7,519 bases of DNA from Candidatus Kaiserbacteria bacterium. GTDB taxonomy: Bacteria; Patescibacteriota; Minisyncoccia; Phycocordibacterales; UBA918. The stretch lies in the NCBI GenBank assembly GCA_020428895.1, contig JAGQLZ010000022.1, positions 1 to 7,519 on the forward strand, read 5' to 3'. The notes beneath the pieces were generated by a model. It saw nothing but the letters and a program-made list of their open reading frames with translations. It was not told where the DNA came from and ran no database searches. The translations under genes and the position numbers were made by a program. Positions 1-6,916 of this stretch are shown piece by piece (within the stretch, counting starts at the first letter, position 1; each line of letters begins with the position of its first letter).

Positions 1-1002
1 CTATCTGGCATTATCTTTTTACCTAAGCTCCTACGTCGCTTGCCTCATTACGACCAAAGAAACGATATGAACGTTCATTACCTAATCTTATCGGTGGTGA
101 TAGTAGTGGTAGTGGGAACTATAGTATGGGTTAACAGCAACCGAAACAGTTCATCAGATATTGTTTATAAAGATGATGGTTATTACTCTCACATAGAAAT
201 CATTGAAAGTACTTACGACGGTAAGGAGGTTAGATTACTAAAAAGAGATAATAATCATTCGTCTGGACAATTTCTTGATAGCGATGAATTTGTGTTTGAA
301 TATACAAAATTTAGCCTGCTTGATGAACATTTAATTACTGAACCAAAAAATTTTTTAATGATTGGTGGCGGTGCCTATACAATACCTAAAGCTATCCATG
401 ATAATTACCCTAATGTAGCGATAGACATCATCGAACTTGAACCAAGTTTATACGAATTAGCCAAAGAATACTTTCGTTTTCCTGAATCTAATCGAGTTAC
501 CAATCACGTTGGTGACGCTAGAGTTTTTTTAAATGAGATAGATACCCAATATGACATGGTTTTTATGGACGTATTTAGTACTGGACATTTTGTTCCTCCT
601 CACTTAGTTACCGCTGAGTTTTTTAATAATTTAAAAGATAACTTAACAGATGACGGAGTATTAATAATTAATTTTATTGGTAGTCAGAAAACTTCTACCA
701 ACAAAACCATTACCGGATCTTTAACCAAAACAGTTATGAATGTATTTCCATCTGTTAGTGTGTACCGAACTTATCCCAAAGCCATAGCAAGACCGCAAAA
801 TCTAATGTATATAGTTCGTAAAAATAATTTACCTACCACCTTACCTAATGAACTAACTATGGATAATCTAGAAGATACGCACACATTTAGTGAGTTGTAC
901 ATAGATACTGACAAATTAGTTTCTAATAAAGACGTGGTCTTAACTGATAATCATAATCCTGCCGAACTACTTTTACTTAAAGAGAGAATTTTTTTGTGGT
1001 AG
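1..1002 (+). CDS. Membrane-anchored spermidine-synthase-like methyltransferase-fold protein, 5' end cut by the window edge
   Basis: The frame is open from base 1 with no stop before the first possible start (TTG at 40, then ATG at 67), so the true start probably lies upstream. Numbering from the TTG, residues 12-32 form a strongly hydrophobic membrane helix, followed by a short linker and a Rossmann methyltransferase-like domain. This domain shows the glycine-rich loop IGGGAYTIP (108-116), an acidic IELEP strand end (131-135), GDAR (158-161) and YDMVFMDVFS (171-180), where Asp177 sits at the expected catalytic-loop position. PPHLVTAEFF (186-195) and the terminal LTDNHNPAELLL are typical of the 'fused MFS/spermidine synthase' group. 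That family moves an aminopropyl group from decarboxylated AdoMet to putrescine, but membrane-fused members are mostly untested, so polyamine synthesis is inferred. More membrane helices may lie to the left. It converges on clpB and ends 11 nt before a shared terminator. Confidence 0.75.
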   Translation, partial: LSGIIFLPKLLRRLPHYDQRNDMNVHYLILSVVIVVVVGTIVWVNSNRNSSSDIVYKDDGYYSHIEIIESTYDGKEVRLLKRDNNHSSGQFLDSDEFVFEYTKFSLLDEHLITEPKNFLMIGGGAYTIPKAIHDNYPNVAIDIIELEPSLYELAKEYFRFPESNRVTNHVGDARVFLNEIDTQYDMVFMDVFSTGHFVPPHLVTAEFFNNLKDNLTDDGVLIINFIGSQKTSTNKTITGSLTKTVMNVFPSVSVYRTYPKAIARPQNLMYIVRKNNLPTTLPNELTMDNLEDTHTFSELYIDTDKLVSNKDVVLTDNHNPAELLLLKERIFLW

Positions 1003-1012
1003 CGGTGTTAAT

Positions 1013-1052
1013 AAAAAAGCTGGGCGAACCTTACGGTTCGCCCAGCTTTTTT
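1013..1052. terminator. Bidirectional intrinsic terminator between the spermidine-synthase-like gene and clpB
   Basis: A perfect 18-bp inverted repeat (1013-1030 with 1035-1052) encloses a 4-nt loop. The 12-bp inner stem, gctgggcgaacc, is GC-rich and is flanked by six A on the left and six T on the right, so both transcripts end in a U-tract. Read from the clpB side the loop is GUAA closed by C-G, a GNRA tetraloop; read from the + side it is UUAC. It lies 10 nt after the + strand stop and 9 nt after the clpB stop, serving both convergent genes. Confidence 0.93.
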
Positions 1053-1061
1053 ATCTGTTTG

Positions 1062-3761
1062 TTAAGCTGCTACCGCTTCTTTATTGGTAGATTTAACAGC
1101 AGATTTTTTAGATTTTTGTTTGTTATTTTTCTTGATATCGAAGTGTAAATCATCTTTTTTCATTGACACCTTTACCGTACCACCTTGAAGCATTCCTTCC
1201 CCTACCATCATTGAAGCTACTGGTGTAAGAATCTTACTCTGAATAACCCGCTTAAGTGGTCTGGCTCCATACTTTGGATCATAACCATGTTCAGTCAGAT
1301 AATCGATCACATCTTTATTGACTGTTAGTTTAATATCCTTATTGAGCAATCGTTTAATAACTTCATTAAGCTGAATATTAACCACGCTCTTAATAGTGTC
1401 TTTACTTAGTAAATCAAAGACAATAATTTCATCAAGTCGATTCAAGAATTCTGGTCGGAAATAAGTTTTAAGACTTTCCATTACCTTATCCTTTGCCTGT
1501 GAATATTGAGCGTTTTCACCATGATCTTCAGAAAAACCAAAGTTAGACATACGATCAATATGTTCAGCTCCAATGTTTGAAGTCATGATAATGATAGTAT
1601 TCTTGAAGTTCACTTTTCTACCCTTGGCGTCAGTCAAATGACCAGAATCAAGCACCTGAAGCAAAATGTTAAATACTTCAGGATGAGCTTTTTCAATCTC
1701 ATCAAGCAAGATTACTGAATAAGGACGGTGTCGTACTTTCTCAGTAATTGAACCACCTTCATCATGACCAATATACCCAGGAGGCGAACCGATGATTTTC
1801 GAAACTGAATGTTTCTCCATAAATTCAGACATATCAATTCGCAATAATGCATTTTGATCATCAAACATAAAGTCCGCTACCGCTTTGGAAAGTTCAGTTT
1901 TACCAACTCCAGTTGGACCAAGAAATAGAAATGAACCAATTGGTCGGTTAGGATCAGCGATACCAGCTCGCGAGCGCTTCACAGCATCAGCTACTAATCT
2001 CACTGCATGGTCTTGACCAACAACTCTTTCCTTCAAACCTTCCTCCATGCGAGATAGTTTCTTAGCTTCTTCTTCAAGCATTCGTGACGCTGGAACACCT
2101 GTCCAACGTGACACTACTCCAGCGATGTCTTCTTCTGTCACTTCTTCTTTAAGTAGCCGACGACTACGTTGTAGTTTCTTCAACCGCGCAGTTTTCTGAT
2201 TTAGTTCTTTCTCTACGGCTGGGATTGTATCGTAACGAATTTCCGCAGCTCGAGTCAGATCAGCAATTGCTTCCGCTCCTTCAGCCTCAAGACGAAGTTC
2301 CTCAAGCTCTTTCTTGAGTTTACTAATCTCACCTAAGGCCTCCTTTTCGTTACTCCATTTTGTTTCAAGGGCTGAAGTGGTTTCTTTCAATTCACCAATT
2401 TCATGATCAATTTCTTTAAGACGACCCTTGGTTTTCTTCTTGCTTTCAGCCAACGCTTCATCCTTTTTTAAGGCTTCTTTTTCAATCTCTAACCGCCGAA
2501 TCTGTCGATCAGCTACCACTAAATCTTCAGGTTTATTTTCAAGAGAGATTCGTAAAGCTGAAGCCGCTTCATCAATCAAATCAACCGCCTTATCAGGCAA
2601 GAACCGGTCAGTTATGTATCTAGACGATAAATCGACTGCCGCAATAATTGCATCATCAGTAATTCTCACACCATGGAATAACTCATACTTCTCAGCAATA
2701 CCACGCAAAATTGCAATAGCGTCTTCCTGACTTGGTTCGTTTACATAAACTGGCTGAAAACGTCTAGTTAGAGCTGGGTCACGTTCGATATGTTTTTGAT
2801 ATTCCTTTAAAGTAGTTGCCCCGATTACCCGCATTTCTCCACGAGCTAAGGCTGGCTTAAGCATATTTGAAGCATCCATCGATCCTTCTGCTTGACCAGC
2901 TCCCACAATCGTATGCAGTTCATCGATAAACAAAATCACTTTGCCTTGAGCGCTCTCCACTTCTTTCATGACTGTTTTTAGACGTTCTTCAAATTCTCCA
3001 CGGAATTTTGTGCCCGCTACCAAAAGACCAAGATCGAGCGAAAGAATCTCTTTTTCTTTCACAGACTCTGGCACTTGTCCAAGAACTATCTGTTGAGCCA
3101 ATCCTTCTGCAATTGCCGTTTTTCCTACCCCAGCTTCCCCAATCAAAACAGGATTGTTTTTGGTACGACGAGACAAAATCTGGATTACTCGTTGCACTTC
3201 AATGTCCCGCCCAATTACTGGGTCAAGTTTATTTTCCTGAGCCAATTTAGTTAGATTACGTGTGTATTTAGTTAGAGCACGAAACTTCTTTGGTCCTTGA
3301 GCGTCAGTAATGTTGTTATCACGAAATTCTTTGATGGTGTTGTGAACCTGCTCTTTATCTACTCCTGAACGTTGTAAAACTTCTGCACCTGGGCCTGGGT
3401 ATTCCAAAAGAGCTAAGAACAAATGTTCAACCCCAACGTAAGAATCTCCAAACTCTTCAGACACTCGACTAGAATGTTCTAAAGCTTTGGCTAATTCGGG
3501 AGTTAGATACAATTGGTACGATTGAGACACTGAAGAAGACATATCTGGACTTTCTAATGCTTCAATCAGAAGATCAGTAAAAGCAATCACATCAACATCA
3601 AGTCGATCTAATACCGCAATCACCATACTCTCGTCTTGCATCGCTAAGGCAGTTAAAAGATGGATTGGGCTAACGTGGTTTTGACCACGTTCAATAGCTA
3701 GCTCGTGAGCTTTTCTAATTGCTTCTTTTGCTTTCGATGTAAAATTGTGAAAATTAGGCAT
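1062..3761 (-). CDS. clpB: ClpB-type AAA+ protein disaggregase/unfoldase with a ClpC-like loop in its second ATPase ring
   Basis: This 899-residue protein has the full Clp/Hsp100 layout. Two N-terminal Clp repeats (about 5-60 and 84-145) precede AAA1, with Walker A GEAGVGKT 208-215, pore loop KFRG 252-255, Walker B ending D280-E281 and Arg fingers R333/R334. A long coiled-coil middle domain (about 405-540) carries the ClpB signature AEIRYDTIP, whose Tyr510 matches the Tyr used in DnaK contact. AAA2 has Walker A GPTGVGKT 615-622, pore loop GYIG 662-665, Walker B D687-E688, Arg finger R775 and sensor-2 GARPLKR 832-838. ClpB threads aggregated proteins through a cytosolic hexamer, working with DnaK. 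Oddities are FGF at 741-743 in a ClpC-length loop, suggesting possible ClpP docking, and a Lys/Ser-rich C-terminal tail (about 877-899); it is slightly longer than the usual 860 residues. The ATG has no Shine-Dalgarno motif. ClpC is the alternative name, but the long middle domain favours ClpB. Confidence 0.95.
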   Translation of the reverse strand: MPNFHNFTSKAKEAIRKAHELAIERGQNHVSPIHLLTALAMQDESMVIAVLDRLDVDVIAFTDLLIEALESPDMSSSVSQSYQLYLTPELAKALEHSSRVSEEFGDSYVGVEHLFLALLEYPGPGAEVLQRSGVDKEQVHNTIKEFRDNNITDAQGPKKFRALTKYTRNLTKLAQENKLDPVIGRDIEVQRVIQILSRRTKNNPVLIGEAGVGKTAIAEGLAQQIVLGQVPESVKEKEILSLDLGLLVAGTKFRGEFEERLKTVMKEVESAQGKVILFIDELHTIVGAGQAEGSMDASNMLKPALARGEMRVIGATTLKEYQKHIERDPALTRRFQPVYVNEPSQEDAIAILRGIAEKYELFHGVRITDDAIIAAVDLSSRYITDRFLPDKAVDLIDEAASALRISLENKPEDLVVADRQIRRLEIEKEALKKDEALAESKKKTKGRLKEIDHEIGELKETTSALETKWSNEKEALGEISKLKKELEELRLEAEGAEAIADLTRAAEIRYDTIPAVEKELNQKTARLKKLQRSRRLLKEEVTEEDIAGVVSRWTGVPASRMLEEEAKKLSRMEEGLKERVVGQDHAVRLVADAVKRSRAGIADPNRPIGSFLFLGPTGVGKTELSKAVADFMFDDQNALLRIDMSEFMEKHSVSKIIGSPPGYIGHDEGGSITEKVRHRPYSVILLDEIEKAHPEVFNILLQVLDSGHLTDAKGRKVNFKNTIIIMTSNIGAEHIDRMSNFGFSEDHGENAQYSQAKDKVMESLKTYFRPEFLNRLDEIIVFDLLSKDTIKSVVNIQLNEVIKRLLNKDIKLTVNKDVIDYLTEHGYDPKYGARPLKRVIQSKILTPVASMMVGEGMLQGGTVKVSMKKDDLHFDIKKNNKQKSKKSAVKSTNKEAVAA

Positions 3762-3781
3762 AAATCAAAGTATTATTATCC

Positions 3782-3787
3782 ATTATA
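3782..3787 (-). promoter_or_regulatory. Candidate -10 element of clpB
   Basis: On the - strand this is a perfect TATAAT, 20 nt before the clpB ATG. Transcription would start about 14 nt before the start codon, giving a short leader with no ribosome-binding motif. No good -35 hexamer lies 16-18 nt upstream, and neither a CIRCE operator nor a sigma-32-like element is visible. Heat-shock control therefore cannot be read from the sequence. Confidence 0.4.
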
Positions 3788-3890
3788 CGATACTAACTGT
3801 CAGTAAAAACCATATAAGTCAGCACTTCTTAATAGTACGTGTATCGTCTCTGTATATTGCAACAAAATTTCCAGTTAGTCAAAAAGAATG

Positions 3891-3911
3891 CGGTCACACT
3901 GATGCGTGACC
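3891..3911 (-). terminator. Probable intrinsic terminator of the cysteine desulfurase gene
   Basis: On the - strand, GGTCACGC and GTGTGACC form an 8-bp stem (one G-U pair) closed by an AUCA tetraloop, 57 nt after the nifS stop. A T-rich stretch (attcttttt) follows after a short gap, covering + strand 3881-3889. The gap between stem and T-run makes it weaker than the other terminators here. It is the only hairpin of this kind between nifS and clpB, and would limit read-through into clpB. Confidence 0.5.
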
Positions 3912-3967
3912 CAACAAACCTCAACACTTCTCTGAAAACTTTGTAACAGTAAGAAATCTAAAAGTAA

Positions 3968-5173
3968 CTAATAGTCTTTCATTTTCTCAACATGTTCCTT
4001 AAGGACCTGTATCATTTTCTGACAATCATTAATGGTTGTTTCTTCGCCTAAAGTTAACCGGATGGTGGAGGTGGCGCGGGCGGTGTCGTTAGAAATTTGT
4101 TTTACCACTACACTCTCGCCGCCGCCCGCGCCACTGCAAGCCGACTTAGTACTTGCAGCAATACCATTTTTATCGAGCACGACCACTGCAAATTCGGTAT
4201 CCAAACCAAGAATTGAAATATTAATATTATTAGCTACTCGTTCTTCACCTTCTGCCCCATTTAAAATAACATCAAGGATTTCTTCTTTAAGTTTTTTAAT
4301 ACATTCATTTCTTACCTTAGTCACTTTTTCACTTCTCTCCTGCCATTTCCTTTGAGCTTGCTCTATGGCCATTGTTGCTCCAGCAATTAATATCACAGAT
4401 TCTGTCCCTGGTCTTAAACCCATCTGCTGACCGCCACCATATAACACTGGGGTCAACTGCACTCGTTTCTGCCAAGCCAACACTCCAATTCCTTTTGGAC
4501 CCCCACATTTACCGGCATCTAATGAAATAATATCCGCTCCAATTCGTGGTAATTCTACTGACATCCAATACGGAGACTGGGCGGCATCTGCGTGTATCAA
4601 TATGCTTTTATCTACTTCATGAGCTACTCTAGCGATTGCACCAATATTCTGAATAGTTCCAATTTCACTATTTACCAAAGCCACACTTACCAAGACTGTC
4701 TTATTGCTTAAATTCTCACGCAGACTATCCAAAGACACCTTACCTACCTCATCCACTTTGACATACTTCACTAACACTCCACGATTTTTCAATTCCAGAA
4801 TTGTTTCTGAAATAGACGGATGTTCAATACCAGTTGTTAGAACTTCCATAGAATCATAAGCTCTACCAGTTTTATGTAACTGCTCAACCACGCCAAGTAA
4901 GGCTAAATTATTACTTTCGGTACCGCCACTAGTAAATACTACTCCTTCAGGCTTAATCTGTAACAATCGAGCAATTCTAGTCTGACAATCATTAATAACA
5001 TCTTTGGCCGCCACTCCTTCTTGGTGAATAGCGCTAGGATTTCCATAGAGGTGTAAATATTTTTGCATTACTTCAATTACCACCACCTCTAAAGGAGTGG
5101 CGGCCGCGTAATCAAGATAAATCCGTTTAGATTCTTCTGATTTTGTTCTAGAAAATAAACCTGTTTTAAACAT
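3968..5173 (-). CDS. nifS: Cysteine desulfurase, NifS/IscS family (PLP-dependent)
   Basis: It removes sulfur from L-cysteine as an enzyme-bound persulfide for tRNA thiolation or Fe-S assembly. Residues here are numbered from an alternative GTG at 5191. Family marks in order are YLDYAAATPL (25-34), TSGGTESNN for phosphate binding (87-95), His124 stacking on PLP, Asn174 in NSEIGTIQ, Asp202 and Gln205 contacting the ring, the PLP lysine Lys228, GGGQQMGLRPGTES (252-265), and the catalytic cysteine Cys352 in SACSG. The Cys352-to-TIRL spacing equals that of IscS, so it belongs to the long-loop group. Unusually, the normal S-G-H-K at the PLP lysine reads D-A-G-K. I prefer the ATG at 5173; the GTG adds six residues (MCNDFS) of no family resemblance, and even the ATG form has about 17 residues before the usual start. 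It is divergent from infB with no scaffold gene nearby. A GC-rich hairpin lies inside the gene. Confidence 0.94.
   Translation of the reverse strand: MFKTGLFSRTKSEESKRIYLDYAAATPLEVVVIEVMQKYLHLYGNPSAIHQEGVAAKDVINDCQTRIARLLQIKPEGVVFTSGGTESNNLALLGVVEQLHKTGRAYDSMEVLTTGIEHPSISETILELKNRGVLVKYVKVDEVGKVSLDSLRENLSNKTVLVSVALVNSEIGTIQNIGAIARVAHEVDKSILIHADAAQSPYWMSVELPRIGADIISLDAGKCGGPKGIGVLAWQKRVQLTPVLYGGGQQMGLRPGTESVILIAGATMAIEQAQRKWQERSEKVTKVRNECIKKLKEEILDVILNGAEGEERVANNINISILGLDTEFAVVVLDKNGIAASTKSACSGAGGGESVVVKQISNDTARATSTIRLTLGEETTINDCQKMIQVLKEHVEKMKDY
4071..4134 (-). repeat. GC-rich 13-bp inverted repeat (potential mRNA hairpin) inside nifS
   Basis: Bases 4071-4083 (gtggcgcgggcgg) are the exact reverse complement of 4122-4134, separated by 38 nt; 12 of the 13 pairs are G-C. 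In the nifS mRNA the stem begins one nucleotide after the UGC codon for catalytic Cys352. A few inner pairs continue past a mismatch. Both arms lie in GC-rich codons (GGC, GCG, GCC, CGC, ACC) unlike the surrounding AT-rich gene. Confidence 0.7.
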
Positions 5174-5213
5174 ACTAAAATCATTACACACGCTGGAAAA
5201 TAAGTAAAACTCT

Positions 5214-5219
5214 GTTATA
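5214..5219 (-). promoter_or_regulatory. Candidate -10 element of the cysteine desulfurase gene
   Basis: The - strand reads TATAAC, five of six matches to the consensus, 22 nt before the alternative GTG and 40 nt before the preferred ATG. No convincing -35 is found at 16-18 nt upstream, so the call is weak and rests on position and hexamer only. Confidence 0.25.
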
Positions 5220-5242
5220 GTGACACAACTAAATTACCAGTT

Positions 5243-5255
5243 GCCCAACATGGGC
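5243..5255. repeat. Small dyad (GCCCA-ACA-TGGGC) between the divergent nifS and infB promoter regions
   Basis: Five-base arms flank a 3-nt centre. It lies 52 nt before the first infB-side repeat and just upstream of the candidate nifS -10. It is followed by TTTT on the + strand, but the stem is short and no + strand transcript is expected to end here. An operator acting on one or both divergent promoters is possible; no known regulator site is recognised. Confidence 0.35.
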
Positions 5256-5269
5256 GTTTTGATAATTCA

Positions 5270-5275
5270 TATAAA
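5270..5275 (+). promoter_or_regulatory. Candidate -10 element for an infB transcript with a long leader
   Basis: TATAAA lies in an A/T-rich stretch 130 nt before the infB ATG; a start just downstream would put the direct repeat and the hairpin into the leader. A second TATAAA at 5392-5397 would instead place the transcription start almost on the ATG, giving a leaderless mRNA. Neither has a good -35, so the choice between them is open. Confidence 0.22.
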
Positions 5276-5320
5276 TTAATACGGCAAAGAAACAAATGAA
5301 GAGAGGAGCGTAAGCAACTA

Positions 5321-5342
5321 TTCTGAATTTGGTTCTGAATTT
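5321..5342 (+). repeat. 10-bp direct repeat in the infB upstream region
   Basis: TTCTGAATTT occurs at 5321-5330 and again at 5333-5342, separated by GG. The second copy is the outer 5' strand of the hairpin at 5332-5375. The first copy could pair with the same 3' strand, so the two are potential competitors. Confidence 0.6.
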
Positions 5343-5375
5343 TTAGCCAAATGTCCTGCTAAAAATTCCTAGAAC
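5332..5375 (+). promoter_or_regulatory. Long hairpin in the infB leader or upstream region
   Basis: Bases 5337-5347 (gaatttttagc) pair perfectly with 5358-5368 around a 10-nt loop. After a 2-nt bulge (5369-5370), five more pairs form (5332-5336 with 5371-5375), making 16 pairs in all. It ends 30 nt before the infB ATG. No T-run follows, so it is not an ordinary terminator. It could be an RNA element controlling infB or a DNA operator; the sequence matches no riboswitch or ribosomal-protein leader that I recognise. Confidence 0.5.
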
Positions 5376-5405
5376 AATAATGTCATTAAACTATAAAGTA
5401 AAAAT

Positions 5406-6911
5406 ATGGCAAAAAAGAACAAAAATACAACTCCCAAAATCATCAAGCGTCCACCAGTAGTAGTAGTGATGGGTCATATTGACCACGGCAAGTCTACCCT
5501 ACTCGACTATATTAGAAGTAGTAATGTCGTAGATGGTGAAGCCGGTGGTATTACCCAACACTTATCCGCATACGTAGTCGATCATAAAACTAGCGAAGGA
5601 AATGAAGAAAAAATAACTTTTCTAGATACTCCTGGTCACGCCGCTTTCCAGAAGATGCGACTGCGTGGAGCTGACGTAGCTGACGTAGCGATATTAGTAG
5701 TATCAGCTGAAGACGGTGTAAAGCCACAAACTCTGGAAGCTCTAGAGTCTATTAAAGCCGCTGATATTCCATTTATTGTCGCTATCAATAAAATCGACAA
5801 ACCAAATGCTAATATCCCAAATGTTCAATCTAGTTTGATTGAAAACGAAATCTATATTGAAGGAATGGGTGGTGATATTCCGTGGGCCGCTATTTCTGCC
5901 AAAACTGGTGATGGGATTCCTGAACTACTAGACTTAGTAGTACTCGCAGCTGACATGGCCGAGCTAACTGGTGATGTAAACGCTCCAGCTTCTGGGAAAG
6001 TTATTGAAGGCAAAATGGATCCAAAGCGGGGTAATACTGCTACTTTGATCGTCAATAACGGAACTCTTTCTAGCGGTACTTTTGTAGTTGCTGGTAATAC
6101 TTTTGCACCAGTAAGAATCATGGAGGACTTTAATGGCAAAGCTATTAAAGAAGCTACCTTGTCGATGCCGGTTGGTATTGTTGGATTTAACGAAATTCCT
6201 AACGCTGGTGATGAATTTTCTGTGGTCGGAACAAAAAAAGAAGCTGAGGCTTTAATTTCTGAAATGAAAGAATCAGAAGAAAACAAACCAGAGCGATTTA
6301 ACAGCAATTTACCAGTTGTGCCAATTCTTATCAAAGCTGACGTACTGGGAACGATTGAAGCTATTGAACATGAATTAAATAAATTTGAATCTGACCGAAT
6401 CGCCGTACGAGTGATCGATACAGGAGTTGGTGATATTTCTGTCGCTGATGTTCAGAATGTAAGTGCTACTAAAGACGCTATCATCGTTGGTTTTAATGTT
6501 AAAATTGAACGTCCAGCAGTTGACCTTTCCGAAAGACTTAATGTTGAGATAGATACTTTCGATATTATTTATGAGCTATCTGAATGGTTAAATACTGCTC
6601 TAAAAAACCGTACGCCACAGAAAGAAGAAGAGGTTGTGTCAGGAACTGCTAAAGTTCTTAAAGAATTCAGTGTTCAGAAAAATACTCACGTTCTGGGTGG
6701 TCGTGTGGAATCAGGAGAAATTAAACTTAATCAACCAGTCAGAATAATGCGTCGTGACATCTTAGTTGGTAAAGGGATAATTAAGAATATTCAACAAACT
6801 AAGCAAGATACAGACAAAATTACCGAGGGTGAGTTTGGTATGCAAATAGAAACCAAATCAACCATTGCCCCTGGCGATATTATCGAGGCTTACGACTTAG
6901 TTGTAACCTAA
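5406..6911 (+). CDS. infB: Translation initiation factor IF-2, minimal form
   Basis: IF-2 is the GTPase that brings fMet-tRNA to the 30S subunit and promotes 50S joining. All G motifs are present: G1 GHIDHGKST (23-31), G2 GGITQH (47-52), G3 DTPGHAAF (74-81, with the catalytic-position His78), G4 NKID (128-131) and G5 SAK (164-166). Domain II (about 190-275), the C1 domain (about 300-400) and the tRNA-binding C2 domain (about 408-501) follow. At 501 residues it lacks the N-terminal region of E. coli (890) or Bacillus (about 716) IF-2: only about 16 mostly basic residues precede the G domain. In C2, both cysteines common in bacterial IF-2 are replaced (VLGG at 429-432, EFG at 476-478). The ATG fits the family start but has no Shine-Dalgarno motif. 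rbfA follows after 5 nt, so the two are co-transcribed; the usual nusA/rimP neighbours are absent upstream. Confidence 0.97.
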   Translation: MAKKNKNTTPKIIKRPPVVVVMGHIDHGKSTLLDYIRSSNVVDGEAGGITQHLSAYVVDHKTSEGNEEKITFLDTPGHAAFQKMRLRGADVADVAILVVSAEDGVKPQTLEALESIKAADIPFIVAINKIDKPNANIPNVQSSLIENEIYIEGMGGDIPWAAISAKTGDGIPELLDLVVLAADMAELTGDVNAPASGKVIEGKMDPKRGNTATLIVNNGTLSSGTFVVAGNTFAPVRIMEDFNGKAIKEATLSMPVGIVGFNEIPNAGDEFSVVGTKKEAEALISEMKESEENKPERFNSNLPVVPILIKADVLGTIEAIEHELNKFESDRIAVRVIDTGVGDISVADVQNVSATKDAIIVGFNVKIERPAVDLSERLNVEIDTFDIIYELSEWLNTALKNRTPQKEEEVVSGTAKVLKEFSVQKNTHVLGGRVESGEIKLNQPVRIMRRDILVGKGIIKNIQQTKQDTDKITEGEFGMQIETKSTIAPGDIIEAYDLVVT

Positions 6912-6916
6912 TTAAT

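Noticed and set aside
223..230. Perfect Shine-Dalgarno-like AAGGAGGT
   Set aside because: It encodes part of the spermidine-synthase-like protein and has no start codon at a suitable distance.
2428..2730. + strand open frame opposite clpB
   Set aside because: It lies wholly inside the strongly supported clpB gene, its translation is Ser/Ala/Ile-rich without family features, and it has no start signal.
3008..3250. + strand open frame opposite the clpB AAA1 region
   Set aside because: It is antisense to conserved Walker-motif coding sequence, and its product has no recognisable pattern.
3762..3967. Possible tRNA or small RNA in the clpB-nifS gap
   Set aside because: There is no cloverleaf, T-loop motif or terminal CCA; only the nifS terminator hairpin and the clpB -10 can be supported.
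4032..4355. + strand open frame opposite nifS
   Set aside because: It overlaps the catalytic-cysteine region of a clear gene; the low-complexity translation (Ser, Leu, Pro) reflects the complement of that gene.
5100..5107. NotI-like GCGGCCGC, possible cloning or vector junction
   Set aside because: It encodes the conserved AAA of the NifS DYAAATP motif in frame, so it is natural coding sequence.
5380..5460. 26-codon frame starting at ATG 5380 and overlapping the infB start
   Set aside because: There is no ribosome-binding motif, the product is not recognisable, and it most likely arises by chance in A-rich sequence; an upstream-frame role for infB cannot be shown.
5666..5690. Tandem repeat of gctgacgta inside infB
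   Set aside because: It simply encodes A-D-V-A-D-V in the conserved IF-2 sequence GADVADVAILVV.
5852..6334. - strand open frame of 160 codons inside infB
   Set aside because: It is antisense to the G5, domain II and C1 region of IF-2, with no promoter, no family match and a composition expected of a shadow frame.
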